A stretch of 64,000 nt of DNA, from contig CAJMSE010000004.1 in assembly GCA_905216025.1 (NCBI GenBank), positions 104,579 to 168,578 of the forward strand, given 5' to 3'. Made by a program: the position numbers and the translations under genes. Positions within the stretch are counted from its first letter, which is position 1, and every line of letters starts with the position of its first letter. A model generated the notes under the pieces. That model ran no database searches. It was not told the origin of the DNA and was given only the letters and a program-made list of their open reading frames with translations. This DNA is from an uncultured bacterium. Its GTDB lineage: Bacteria > Bacteroidota > Bacteroidia > Bacteroidales > Bacteroidaceae. Positions 24,811 through 33,830 of the stretch are shown here, in pieces.

Positions 24811-26298
24811 TCAGTCGTTAGGGCGCGAGTAGTTGGGTGCCTCGCTTGTTATGGCTATGTCGTGCGGGTGGCTCTCCATCACGCCGGCATTCGTAATCCT
24901 CGTGAACTTGGCGTCGTGGAGCTTCTCGATGCTTGCCGCACCGCAGTAGCCCATGCCCGAACGCAGTCCGCCCACCATCTGATAGATTACCTCCTGCACC
25001 GTTCCCTTGTAGGGCACGCGGCCGGCGATACCTTCCGGCACGAGCTTCTTGGCCTCCTTGGTGTCGCCCTGGAAGTAGCGGTCTTTCGAGCCGTTCTTCT
25101 GCTCCATGGCCTCAAGCGAGCCCATTCCGCGGTAGCTCTTGAACTTACGTCCGTTGAAGATGATTGTCTCTCCCGGGCTCTCCTCCGTTCCGGCGACGAG
25201 CGAGCCTATCATCACGGAACTTCCTCCGGCGGCGAGTGCCTTCACCACGTCGCCCGAATAGCGCAGTCCGCCGTCGGCAATGAGGGGCACGCCTGTCCCC
25301 TGCAGGGCGCTGTATACGTCGTACACGGCACTGAGCTGTGGTACGCCCACGCCGGCAACGACGCGCGTTGTGCATATTGAGCCCGGACCGATGCCCACCT
25401 TCACGGCGTCGGCACCGTTGTCTACGAGCAGGCGCGCTGCGGCACCCGTGGCCACATTACCTACCACGATGTCTACGCCGGGGAATGAGGCCTTGGCCTC
25501 GACGAGCTTCTCTATCACGTATTTGGAGTGTCCGTGGGCGGTGTCGATGACGATGGCGTCTGCTCCTGCATCTACGAGAGCCTGCATGCGCACGAGCGTA
25601 TCGGCCGTGACGCCCACGCCGGCAGCCACGCGCAGACGGCCCTTGCTGTCCTTGCATGCCATTGGCTTGTCCTTGGCCTTGGTGATATCCTTGTATGTGA
25701 TGAGTCCCACGAGGTGGTTGTCCTTGTCCACTACGGGCAGTTTCTCAATCTTGTTCTCCTGAAGTATCTGTGCGGCGGCGGCGAGGTCGGTCTGCTGGTC
25801 GGTGGTCACGAGGTTGTCTTTCGACATCACGTCGTCCACCTTACGGTCGAGACGGCGCTCGAAACGCAGGTCGCGGTTGGTGACGATGCCCACGAGATGG
25901 TTCTCCTCGTCAACCACGGGTATGCCGCCGATATGATATTCGGACATCATGTCGAGCGCATCCTGCACGGTGGAGCCGCGGCGGATGGTCACGGGGTCGT
26001 ATATCATACCGTTCTCGGCACGCTTCACGATTGCCACATGGCGCGCCTGGTCTTCTATGGTCATGTTCTTGTGGATAACGCCGATACCTCCCTCACGTGC
26101 GATGGCAATGGCCATCTGCGACTCCGTGACGGTGTCCATGGCCGCCGTAACGAACGGAATGTTCAGCTCGATATTGCGGGAAAACTTTGTTCTCAACTCT
26201 ACTGTCTTGGGCAGCACTTCCGAGTAAGCGGGGATTAACAGGACGTCGTCGTAAGTCAAACCGTCCATCACGATTTTATCTGCAATAAAAGATGACAT
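24811..26298 (-). CDS. guaB: Inosine-5'-monophosphate dehydrogenase
   Basis: It oxidises IMP to XMP with NAD+, the committed step to GMP. The start at 26298 (MSSFIADKIVMDGLTYDDVL) fits homologues better than 26340, which lies only a few bases from the -7 box. There are two CBS domains (about 95-215), the catalytic loop 'GIGPGSICTTRVV' with Cys, 'GGLRYSGD' and the flap with 'YRGMGSLEAM' and 'EGIAGRVPYKG'. It heads the guaB-isomerase-isomerase-ostA-like-hypothetical-mutL run. Confidence 0.96.
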   Translation of the reverse strand: MSSFIADKIVMDGLTYDDVLLIPAYSEVLPKTVELRTKFSRNIELNIPFVTAAMDTVTESQMAIAIAREGGIGVIHKNMTIEDQARHVAIVKRAENGMIYDPVTIRRGSTVQDALDMMSEYHIGGIPVVDEENHLVGIVTNRDLRFERRLDRKVDDVMSKDNLVTTDQQTDLAAAAQILQENKIEKLPVVDKDNHLVGLITYKDITKAKDKPMACKDSKGRLRVAAGVGVTADTLVRMQALVDAGADAIVIDTAHGHSKYVIEKLVEAKASFPGVDIVVGNVATGAAARLLVDNGADAVKVGIGPGSICTTRVVAGVGVPQLSAVYDVYSALQGTGVPLIADGGLRYSGDVVKALAAGGSSVMIGSLVAGTEESPGETIIFNGRKFKSYRGMGSLEAMEQKNGSKDRYFQGDTKEAKKLVPEGIAGRVPYKGTVQEVIYQMVGGLRSGMGYCGAASIEKLHDAKFTRITNAGVMESHPHDIAITSEAPNYSRPND

Positions 26299-26328
26299 AG
26301 TTAATGATACTTTAAAAATTATTGCGTG

Positions 26329-26336
26329 CAAATTTA
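26329..26336 (-). promoter_or_regulatory. -7 promoter element of the guaB operon
   Basis: TAAATTTG then C on the minus strand, 31 bp upstream of the chosen guaB start. Its position argues against the upstream ATG at 26340. Confidence 0.55.
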
Positions 26337-26470
26337 GCATAAAAATTCCACATATTTACTTATTTCCGCCTTTTTCTTCGTTTATTAATACGATTTAACT
26401 GCAAAGGCTGCGGGCTGCATACGGGCATGCGTAACGTGACATGACACGCCCTTATATATAATTAATGTGT

Positions 26471-26512
26471 AAAAAACGAAAGCCCCGCAAGTCTTGCCGA
26501 CTTGCGGGGCTT
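26471..26512 (-). terminator. Terminator of recQ
   Basis: AGCCCCGCAAGTC pairs exactly with GACTTGCGGGGCT, followed by TTCGTTTTTT on the minus strand. It separates the clpP-clpX-recQ run from guaB. Confidence 0.85.
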
Positions 26513-26567
26513 GTATCTGTCACATATAATCCAAGGCCGTTATCCAGCCTGCCAGGCACCGGCCGGC

Positions 26568-28751
26568 TCAGTTTGCCATCTCCGATATGAACTTGATGCG
26601 CACGAGCCGTATCTCGTCTTCAGAATATTCCCCGCCCAGCTCGTCTATCGCCGTCTGCAGGTCGTCGGTCTCCGACTCACGGAAATACTCGTAGATATCG
26701 TCCACATGGTCCTCGTCCATCACTTCGTCGAGGAAATAATCTATGTTCAGCTTGGTGCCGGAATACACTATCGCCTCAACCTCGCCGAGCAGATCCTCGA
26801 ATTCTATGCCCTTCGCCTCCGCGATATCGTCAAGCGCTATCTGGCGGTCGATGCTCTGGATGATGTTCACTTTGAGCATAGACTTCTTGGCAACGGTACG
26901 CACCCGCAGGTCTGCCTGCCGCACGATGTCGTTCTCCTTGCAGTAGCGCTTTATCAGTTTGACGAAGTCTGCCGCATAAGGCTGCTTCACCTTGCCCTCG
27001 CCCACGCCCTGGATATTCTTCAGTTCGTCGAGCGTCACGGGGTAATCGGTGGCCATCTGCTCGAGCGACACGTCCTGAAATATCACATACGGCGGGCGCG
27101 CCATCTTCTTTGCGACCTTCTTCCGCAGGTCTCTGAGCATCGAGTTGAGCGTCGGGTCGAGTGCGCTCGTGCCGCCGTCGTGCTCTGCCACGGCATCGTC
27201 GTCGTCGCTGAACTCGGCGTCTTTGACTATCATGAACTCCGTCGGGGCTTTCATAAAGCGCTTCCCCGCCTCGGTGATCTTCAGCAGTCCGTAGTTCTCC
27301 ACTTCCTTCCTGATATACCCGGCAAGGAGCGCCTGGCGTATGAGCGGATTCCAAATCTTGGGGTCGTCGTCCTCGCCGGAGCCGAAACCGTCCAGCTCGT
27401 GGTGCTTATGCGCCACTATCTCGTCGGTCTCACGCCCGGTGACGAAGTCCACCACATAGTCCGCGCGGAAGTTTTCCTTGATGTCCTTGATGGCTTCCAG
27501 CAGCGTCTTGAGCTGCGTCCCGGCCTCTATCCGCTTCTTCGGGTTCAGGCAGTTGTCGCAGTTTCCGCAGTTCTCCTGATCATAATCCTCTCCGAAATAG
27601 TGCAGGAGCATCTTGCGGCGGCATACCGACGTCTCAGCGTATGCGGCCGTCTCCTGAAGCAGCTGGCGGCCTATGTCCTGCTCGGCGACGGGCTTTCCCT
27701 CCATGAACTTGTCCAGTTTCTGAAGGTCTTTGTTTGAGTAGAACGCCACGCAGAGGCCTTCTCCGCCGTCGCGGCCGGCACGGCCGGTCTCCTGGTAGTA
27801 GCCCTCAAGACTCTTCGGAATGTCGTAATGCACGACGAAACGCACGTCGGGCTTGTCTATTCCCATGCCGAAGGCTATCGTGGCGACGATGACGTCTATC
27901 TTCTCCATGATGAAGTCGTCCTGCGTCTGCGAGCGCTTCGACGAGTCGAGGCCGGCATGATACGGCGCGGCCTTTATCTCGTTGGCGCACAGCACGGCGG
28001 CCAGTTCCTCCACCTTCTTGCGCGAGAGGCAGTAGATGATGCCGCTCTTGCCGGGGTGCTGCTTGATGAACTTGATGATGTCCTTGTCCACATCCTTCGT
28101 CTTCGGCCGCACCTCGTAGTAGAGGTTGGGGCGGTTGAACGAGCTGCGGAACTCCTGGGCGTCCATGATGCCGAGGCTCTTCTTTATGTCCGTGCGCACC
28201 TTGTCGGTGGCCGTGGCCGTGAGTGCAATCACGGGGGCCTCTCCTATCTCGTTTATTATCGGGCGGATGCGGCGGTACTCCGGTCTGAAGTCGTGCCCCC
28301 ACTCCGATATGCAGTGAGCCTCGTCTATGGCGTAGAATGATATATTGACGGTCTTGAGGAAGTCGACGTTGTCTTCTTTCGTGAGCGACTCCGGGGCGAC
28401 ATACAGCAGCTTGGTGCGTCCGTCCCTGACATCGGCCTTCACCCGGTCTATCGCCGCCTTGTTGAGCGACGAGTTCAGGTAATGGGCGATGCCGCTGACC
28501 TCGCTTATGCTGGAGATGGCGTCCACCTGGTTCTTCATCAGTGCGATAAGCGGCGAGATGACGATGGCCGTCCCTTCCATCAGCAGCGACGGCAGCTGGT
28601 AGCAGAGCGACTTGCCGCCGCCCGTCGGCATGAGCACGAACGTGTCTTTGCCGGCAAGCACATTGGTGATTATCGCCTTCTGATCGCCCTTGAACTTATC
28701 AAAGCCGAAATACTTTTTCAGCGCTTTCGTGAGGTTCACTTTGTCTGTCAT
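26568..28751 (-). CDS. recQ: ATP-dependent DNA helicase RecQ
   Basis: A 3'-5' SF2 helicase in recombination and fork repair. The 727-aa protein has Walker A 'LMPTGGGKSLCYQLP', DEAH-type motif 'AIDEAHCISEWGHDFR', SAT-type motif 'ALTATAT', and motif VI 'YQETGRAGRDG'. The zinc-binding part of the RQC domain ('CRRKMLLHYFGEDYDQENCGNCDNC', Cys at four positions) and winged helix follow, then an HRDC-like region and an acidic tail. It starts 21 bp after clpX. Confidence 0.95.
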   Translation of the reverse strand: MTDKVNLTKALKKYFGFDKFKGDQKAIITNVLAGKDTFVLMPTGGGKSLCYQLPSLLMEGTAIVISPLIALMKNQVDAISSISEVSGIAHYLNSSLNKAAIDRVKADVRDGRTKLLYVAPESLTKEDNVDFLKTVNISFYAIDEAHCISEWGHDFRPEYRRIRPIINEIGEAPVIALTATATDKVRTDIKKSLGIMDAQEFRSSFNRPNLYYEVRPKTKDVDKDIIKFIKQHPGKSGIIYCLSRKKVEELAAVLCANEIKAAPYHAGLDSSKRSQTQDDFIMEKIDVIVATIAFGMGIDKPDVRFVVHYDIPKSLEGYYQETGRAGRDGGEGLCVAFYSNKDLQKLDKFMEGKPVAEQDIGRQLLQETAAYAETSVCRRKMLLHYFGEDYDQENCGNCDNCLNPKKRIEAGTQLKTLLEAIKDIKENFRADYVVDFVTGRETDEIVAHKHHELDGFGSGEDDDPKIWNPLIRQALLAGYIRKEVENYGLLKITEAGKRFMKAPTEFMIVKDAEFSDDDDAVAEHDGGTSALDPTLNSMLRDLRKKVAKKMARPPYVIFQDVSLEQMATDYPVTLDELKNIQGVGEGKVKQPYAADFVKLIKRYCKENDIVRQADLRVRTVAKKSMLKVNIIQSIDRQIALDDIAEAKGIEFEDLLGEVEAIVYSGTKLNIDYFLDEVMDEDHVDDIYEYFRESETDDLQTAIDELGGEYSEDEIRLVRIKFISEMAN

Positions 28752-28772
28752 AGATTATGGTTAGGTTTGTTT

Positions 28773-30002
28773 TTACGGTTCCGCATGACTGAGATGCGAC
28801 TTGTCTAACTGCTCCTTGGCGTAGCCGAAGGTAACCTCGAACGTCTTTGTCCGTTTCGAGGGATACTCGAACATGGCATCCATCATGATGCTCTCGACGA
28901 TTGAACGGAGGCCGCGCGCGCCCAGCTTGTACTCCACGGCCTTGTCCACTATCAGTGCGAGGGCCTCTTCGCTGAACGTCAGCTGTATGCCGTCCATCTC
29001 GAACAGCTTGACATATTGCTTTATTATCGAGTTCTTCGGTTCGGAGAGAATGCGCGTCAGGGCCTCCTTGTCGAGCGGGTTGAGGTATGTGAGCACGGGC
29101 AGACGGCCGATAATCTCGGGGATAAGGCCGAACGACTTGAGGTCCTGCGGCAGTATGTAGCGCATGAGGTCGCCCTTGTCTATCTTACGTACGTTCTGCA
29201 CCGAGTTGTATCCCACCACGTGGGTGTTCATGCGCTGTGCTATCTTGCGCTCTATGCCGTCGAACGCTCCGCCGCAGATGAAGAGGATGTTCTTCGTGTC
29301 CAGGTGTATGTAGTCCTGGTCGGGATGCTTGCGCCCGCCCTTCGGCGGCACGTTGACCATCGTTCCCTCGAGCAGCTTGAGCAGTCCCTGCTGCACTCCC
29401 TCGCCGCTCACGTCGCGCGTGATGGAGGGATTGTCGCTCTTGCGGGCTATCTTGTCTATCTCGTCGATGAAGACGATGCCCCGCTCGGCGGCGGCCGTGT
29501 CGTAGTCGGCCACCTGAAGCAGGCGCGAGAGGATGCTCTCGACATCCTCGCCCACATATCCGGCCTCGGTGAACACCGTGGCGTCCACGATGGTGAAGGG
29601 CACGTCGAGCAGCTTGGCTATGGTGCGGGCGAGGAGCGTCTTGCCCGTTCCGGTGCTTCCCACCATTATTATATTGCTCTTCTCTATCTCGACACCGCTG
29701 TCGTCGGCGGGCTGCTGCAACCGCTTGTAGTGGTTGTAGACGGCCACGGCAAGGGTGCGCTTGGCCTCATCCTGCCCGATGATGTACTCATCGAGATACT
29801 GCTTTATCTCCTTCGGCTTGGGCACTTTCTTAATCTTGAACTTGCCGCCGTCTTTCTTTCCGGGGGCCTCCGCGATGCCGGCCGTCTCGACAATCTGATA
29901 TGCCTGCACGGCACAGTCTTCACAGATAAACCCGTTAAGCCCTGTTATCAGCAGCCGGACGTCTTTCTCTCCCCTTCCGCAGAAACTGCAAACTTTCTTC
30001 AT
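28773..30002 (-). CDS. clpX: ClpX, ATPase subunit of ClpXP protease
   Basis: It unfolds proteins and feeds them to ClpP. 409 aa. The N-terminal zinc-binding domain has CSFCGRGE and 'CEDCA'; then Walker A GSTGTGKTLLA, Walker B 'IVFIDEIDKIA', pore loop GYVGEDVE and sensor regions to 'GARGLRSIVESIMMDAMFE'. clpP is 10 bp upstream on the same strand. Confidence 0.97.
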   Translation of the reverse strand: MKKVCSFCGRGEKDVRLLITGLNGFICEDCAVQAYQIVETAGIAEAPGKKDGGKFKIKKVPKPKEIKQYLDEYIIGQDEAKRTLAVAVYNHYKRLQQPADDSGVEIEKSNIIMVGSTGTGKTLLARTIAKLLDVPFTIVDATVFTEAGYVGEDVESILSRLLQVADYDTAAAERGIVFIDEIDKIARKSDNPSITRDVSGEGVQQGLLKLLEGTMVNVPPKGGRKHPDQDYIHLDTKNILFICGGAFDGIERKIAQRMNTHVVGYNSVQNVRKIDKGDLMRYILPQDLKSFGLIPEIIGRLPVLTYLNPLDKEALTRILSEPKNSIIKQYVKLFEMDGIQLTFSEEALALIVDKAVEYKLGARGLRSIVESIMMDAMFEYPSKRTKTFEVTFGYAKEQLDKSHLSHAEP

Positions 30003-30012
30003 CCGTCGTCTC

Positions 30013-30678
30013 TTACTTCTTTCTCGTCAGTACATTGTCTATCATGCCGTACTCCCTGGCCTCGTCCGCCGTCATCCAGTAGTTGCGGTCGGAGTCGTTC
30101 CATACCTTCTCGTACGGCGTGTGCGAGTGGTCGGCGATGATGGTGTAGAGCTCTTTCTTGAACTTCATTATCTCCTTGGCCTCGATCTCTATGTCGGAAG
30201 CCTGGCCCTGCACGCCGCCGAGCGGCTGGTGAATCATCACGCGGCTGTGGGGCAGCGCCGAGCGCTTGCCCTCGGCTCCGGCCACGAGGAGCACCGCTCC
30301 CATGGACGCGGCCATGCCCGTGCATATGGTCGCCACGTCGCTCGAGATGAACTGCATCGTGTCGTAGATGCCCAGTCCGGCCGTGACGCTGCCGCCGGGA
30401 GAGTTTATATATATGGATATGTCTTTCGACGGGTCTACGGAGTCGAGATAGAGCAGCTGTGCCTGCAGGGTGTTGGCGGTGTAGTCGTCAATCTGCGTGC
30501 CGAGGAAGATGATGCGGTCCATCATCAGGCGCGAGAACACGTCCATCTGGGTGACGTTGAGCTGGCGCTCCTCGAGGATATACGGGTTGAGATACTGAGC
30601 CTGCGAGCTTATCACCTCGTCGAGCACCAGGCCGTTGATGCCGAGGTGCTTCGTTGCGTATTTTCTAAAGTCGTTCAT
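30013..30678 (-). CDS. clpP: ClpP protease subunit
   Basis: Serine peptidase of the ClpXP complex, 221 aa. Catalytic Ser is in 'GMAASMGAVLL', His in 'RVMIHQPLGGVQGQ', with Asp further on. 'DPSKDISIYINSPGGSV' is the conserved strand-turn. Its own -7 box lies at 30756-30763. Confidence 0.97.
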   Translation of the reverse strand: MNDFRKYATKHLGINGLVLDEVISSQAQYLNPYILEERQLNVTQMDVFSRLMMDRIIFLGTQIDDYTANTLQAQLLYLDSVDPSKDISIYINSPGGSVTAGLGIYDTMQFISSDVATICTGMAASMGAVLLVAGAEGKRSALPHSRVMIHQPLGGVQGQASDIEIEAKEIMKFKKELYTIIADHSHTPYEKVWNDSDRNYWMTADEAREYGMIDNVLTRKK

Positions 30679-30718
30679 ATAAATCAGTTGCTTTCTGTTA
30701 TTCGTGATAAGACAAGAA

Positions 30719-30787
30719 AAGGAGGTTGTCGACCTTTTCAGTTTGTCCGTAGGAACAAAGATACTAAAAAAAGTCGATAACCTCCTT
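30719..30787 (-). terminator. Hairpin between tig and clpP
   Basis: The arms at 30719-30733 (AAGGAGGTTGTCGAC) and 30773-30787 pair with one mismatch around a 39-nt loop. On the minus strand the stem is followed by TTTTCTTG, so it may end tig transcription. The clpP -7 box lies in the loop. Confidence 0.5.
30756..30763 (-). promoter_or_regulatory. -7 promoter element of clpP
   Basis: TATCTTTG on the minus strand, 78 bp upstream of the clpP start codon, lying inside the loop of the tig-clpP hairpin. Confidence 0.5.
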
Positions 30788-30816
30788 GTTTATGAGATTA
30801 TTTTTAGAAAAATATG

Positions 30817-32178
30817 TTATTTTCCCTGCATCATCTTGTTGAAGTCGTCGAGCGATACCGATTTTGCGTTCAGCTTGACGATGCCCTTCAGCGCAGCGGT
30901 CAGCTTGACGTCGATGGCGCGCTCCACGAGGCTGTCGACGTTCTTGCGGTCCTTTATCATGTCGTCGGCATACTTCTCGAGATACTCCTCGGGCACGTTG
31001 GCCATGCCGTACTGTGCGAACTGTGCGCGGGCGGCTTCCTTGGCAACGCTCTTCACGTCGGCGTCGTCAATCTTTATCTCGTTGGCTGCAACGAGCTGCT
31101 CCTTGATGAGATGCCACTTCAGCTCCTTGATGCTGGCCTCGTAGTTGTCGTCCACGAACTTCTCGCCCTTGTCCTTGTTGTTGTTCAGCATGACGCGCTT
31201 GAGCAGTGCGTCGGGGAACTGGAGGTCGCCGACCTTACCCTCAAGATATGCGCGCACGTCGAGGAGGAACTTGTAGTCCATGTCTGCCGTGAGCTGCGCC
31301 TTGATGCCGTCGGCAATCTTCTGGCGGAAGGCAGCCTCGTCCTTGACCTCGTCCTTGCCGAACACGGCGTCGAACAGTTCCTGGTTCACCTCTGCCTTGA
31401 CGAAGCGTGAGACCTCTGTCACCTGGTAGGTGAAGTCTGCCGTTGCCTCGGCGGCCTTATCCTTGTCTATCTTCAGCAGCGAAGAGAGCTCCACGTCGCT
31501 CTCGTAAGCCTTGCGGGGATTGAAGGTGATGATGCTTCCGAGGGCAGCGTCGGCAAAGAGGTTCTTCTGCTCCTCGACCTTGATATACTCCGGCATGATG
31601 ACGGCGCCCTCTACGGTGATGCCGCCTTCCTTGGTGTTGCCCTCGGCGTCGAGCTCGCGCAGGTCGCCCTTGAGCATGTCGTTCTGTGCAGCGTCGTACT
31701 TCTCTACCTTGTCGTAGTGGCCTGAGCGCGAGCGGAACATGTCTACCTGGCGGTTCACGAGCTCGTCGTCAACGTCGATGTTGTAGTAGTCGATCTTGTC
31801 CTTTGCTGTCAGCTCGGCCTTGAACTCGGGAGCAACGGCGATGTCGAACACAAACTCGAGTGTCTCGTCGTTCTCGAAGTCGAGCTGCTTCTGCTTGTCG
31901 CTCGGCAGGGGCTCGCCCAGCATCTGTATCTTGTTCTCGCGTACATAGCCGTAGAGCTTCTCGCCGAGGAGCTTGTTGACAACGTCAACCTTTACGGATG
32001 TGCCGAACTGGCGCTTTACTATTCCCATGGGCACCTGACCGGGACGGAAGCCCGGGATGTTTGCCTTCTTGCGGTAGTCCTTCAGTGTCTTGTCTACCTC
32101 TGCCTGATAGTCATCTTTCTCGAAGGTCAATGTCATCAAGCCATTGATCTTGTCGGGGGTTTCAAATGAAATATTCAT
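30817..32178 (-). CDS. tig: Trigger factor
   Basis: Ribosome-bound chaperone, 453 aa. The N-terminal ribosome-binding signature is 'KKANIPGFRPGQVPMGIVKRQFG'. The central domain is divergent and lacks an obvious FKBP active-site pattern. The C-terminal part is long, helical and chaperone-like. tig next to clpP-clpX is a common arrangement. Promoter -7 box TATTTTTG lies at 32220-32227. Confidence 0.93.
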   Translation of the reverse strand: MNISFETPDKINGLMTLTFEKDDYQAEVDKTLKDYRKKANIPGFRPGQVPMGIVKRQFGTSVKVDVVNKLLGEKLYGYVRENKIQMLGEPLPSDKQKQLDFENDETLEFVFDIAVAPEFKAELTAKDKIDYYNIDVDDELVNRQVDMFRSRSGHYDKVEKYDAAQNDMLKGDLRELDAEGNTKEGGITVEGAVIMPEYIKVEEQKNLFADAALGSIITFNPRKAYESDVELSSLLKIDKDKAAEATADFTYQVTEVSRFVKAEVNQELFDAVFGKDEVKDEAAFRQKIADGIKAQLTADMDYKFLLDVRAYLEGKVGDLQFPDALLKRVMLNNNKDKGEKFVDDNYEASIKELKWHLIKEQLVAANEIKIDDADVKSVAKEAARAQFAQYGMANVPEEYLEKYADDMIKDRKNVDSLVERAIDVKLTAALKGIVKLNAKSVSLDDFNKMMQGK

Positions 32179-32219
32179 CTTTTGTTATCTATTTATAATG
32201 TATAAGCAATTTTGAGGTG

Positions 32220-32227
32220 CAAAAATA
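32220..32227 (-). promoter_or_regulatory. -7 promoter element of tig
   Basis: TATTTTTG then C on the minus strand, 42 bp upstream of the tig start. Confidence 0.55.
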
Positions 32228-32310
32228 CTGATAAATGGCGGAAAAGCCTAACAATTACAAAATTTTAACCATCGGCCGGCAACCCGCCGCCGCGCCTTGA
32301 GGCCGGTGCC

Positions 32311-33150
32311 CTACCCGAAGGCCTCCTCCTCGGCCTCCTTGGCGCGCCGCTCCTCGTCGAGGCGCTGAAAGTCTTTCTTGCGCAGCACGAAGTTGGAGCC
32401 GAGATATTTCTCCTTAACTATCCTGTTTTCCGCCAGTTCCTCGGGCGTGCCGTGGAAGAGGATGCGCCCCTCAAAGAGCAGGTATGCACGGTCGGTGATG
32501 CAGAGAGTCTCCTGCACGTTGTGGTCGGTGATGAGGATTCCGATGTTCCTTTCCTGCAGTTTCCACACTATATGCTGTATGTCTTCGACGGCGATGGGGT
32601 CTACGCCGGCAAACGGCTCGTCGAGCATGATGAACTTAGGGTCTATGGCGAGGCAGCGGGCAATCTCCGTGCGGCGGCGCTCGCCTCCGGAGAGCTGGTC
32701 GCCCTTGTTCTTGCGCACCTTGTTGAGGCGGAACTCCTTGAGCAGGCTCTCGAGCTTCTCCAGCTGGTAGCTGCGGGGCTTGCCCGTCATCTCGAGCACG
32801 GAGAGGATATTGTCTTCGACGCTCATCTTGCGGAAGACGCTGGCTTCCTGGGCCAGGTAGCCTATGCCGTTGCGCGCCCGCTTGTAGACGGGGAAGTCTG
32901 TAATGTCGGTATCGTCGAGGTATATGTGGCCGGCGTTGGGCACTATCAGTCCGGTGGTCATATAGAAAGACGTGGTCTTTCCGGCACCGTTCGGGCCGAG
33001 CAGGCCGACAATCTCGCCCTGACGGACGTCTATCGACACGTCGTTGACCACGGTACGCTTGCCATACTGCTTGACAAGCCCCTCGGCACGGAGCACCATG
33101 CCGCCGGACGCCGCACCGCCCCTGCTCTCCATCTTCTCGCTGTCGTTCAT
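32311..33150 (-). CDS. lptB: LPS export ABC transporter ATP-binding protein LptB
   Basis: It powers extraction of lipopolysaccharide from the inner membrane. 279 aa with Walker A 'GLLGPNGAGKTTSFYM', signature LSGGERRRTEIARCL, Walker B 'FIMLDEPFAGVDPIAV' and switch His 'ITDHNVQETL', a typical LptB set. The first 17 residues (SEKMESRGGAASGG) are non-homologous, so initiation at Met18 (33099) is possible. The C-terminal tail ('RLDEERRAKEAEEEAFG') is a charged helix. Confidence 0.95.
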   Translation of the reverse strand: MNDSEKMESRGGAASGGMVLRAEGLVKQYGKRTVVNDVSIDVRQGEIVGLLGPNGAGKTTSFYMTTGLIVPNAGHIYLDDTDITDFPVYKRARNGIGYLAQEASVFRKMSVEDNILSVLEMTGKPRSYQLEKLESLLKEFRLNKVRKNKGDQLSGGERRRTEIARCLAIDPKFIMLDEPFAGVDPIAVEDIQHIVWKLQERNIGILITDHNVQETLCITDRAYLLFEGRILFHGTPEELAENRIVKEKYLGSNFVLRKKDFQRLDEERRAKEAEEEAFG

Positions 33151-33174
33151 AAGCCTTATCGTATTTTACCGCTG

Positions 33175-33205
33175 CAAAAGTACATCAAAAAAGTGAGATA
33201 GTCAA
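33175..33205 (-). promoter_or_regulatory. Promoter of lptB
   Basis: TTG, a 20-bp spacer and TACTTTTG on the minus strand, 25 bp upstream of the start codon. Confidence 0.65.
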
Positions 33206-33365
33206 TAAATCTCATAAAAAAGCGGAAAAAGATTTATAATCAGCGGCAAGCGCAGGCGCGCCACCGTTTTTTTCGCTATCTTCGCAGCGTCTCACCGCCG
33301 CACGGCGACGGCACGGCGGCGGGCAGGGACGCAATGTCTAACTAACAAAAAGAAAGGATAACATT

Positions 33366-33548
33366 ATGAACTGTTCAACGAAGAAGACATGCACCGGGAG
33401 AAAGACTACGATTGCCGACTTCCCGGAGATGAACCAGGGGCTGCCCGTGCAGCAGGTGATAACCGACGGCGAACACCCGACCGAAAAGGAGGTGCGCGAC
33501 GCGACGAGGGAGATGGAGCCGGCCCCCGACTCGGCCGGAAGGGGATGA
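33366..33548 (+). CDS. Small 60-aa hypothetical protein
   Basis: ATG 33366 is preceded by AGAAAGGATAAC, a plausible ribosome-binding region, and a TATCTTCG box (a variant of TAnnTTTG) lies about 85 bp upstream. The product is polar and Thr/Lys-rich at the start (MNCSTKKTCTGRKTTIADF) and charged at the end. No family recognised. The GTTACG repeat cluster starts 20 bp after the stop. Confidence 0.45.
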   Translation: MNCSTKKTCTGRKTTIADFPEMNQGLPVQQVITDGEHPTEKEVRDATREMEPAPDSAGRG

Positions 33549-33567
33549 CGGCTGCATGCCGCTGATA

Positions 33568-33712
33568 TGTTACGTGCCGCAGGTAACGATGTTACGTGCG
33601 GCACGTAACAATGTGATGCGTGGCACGTAACAGTGTGACGCGTGGCATGTAACAGTGTGACATGCGGCAGGTGACGATGCGACGCGCCGCAGGTTACGAC
33701 ATGACGGGTAGC
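33568..33712. repeat. Second cluster of GTTACGTGCGGCACGTAAC-type repeats
   Basis: About six units of roughly 22 bp, each pairing TTACGTGC-type and GCACGTAA-type halves separated by AATGTG, CAGTGTG or GATGCG. Same family as 231-329; here not bounded by the CCTCCC/GGGAGG arms. It lies between the 60-aa gene and mlaE. Confidence 0.65.
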
Positions 33713-33798
33713 CCGCCGCCACTCCCGCGCTCACGTTAATATCAGTTGTTATTTACAAAAAACTATATTCAAGCGTGCGGTTTTTAGAGTATTTTGGT

Positions 33799-33806
33799 TA
33801 CTTTTG
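33799..33806 (+). promoter_or_regulatory. -7 promoter element of mlaE-mlaF
   Basis: TACTTTTG then C, 25 bp upstream of the mlaE ATG. It overlaps the possible TTG start at 33804 and makes that start unlikely. Confidence 0.5.
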
Positions 33807-33830
33807 CAGACAAAAAAAGTATTGGGAACC

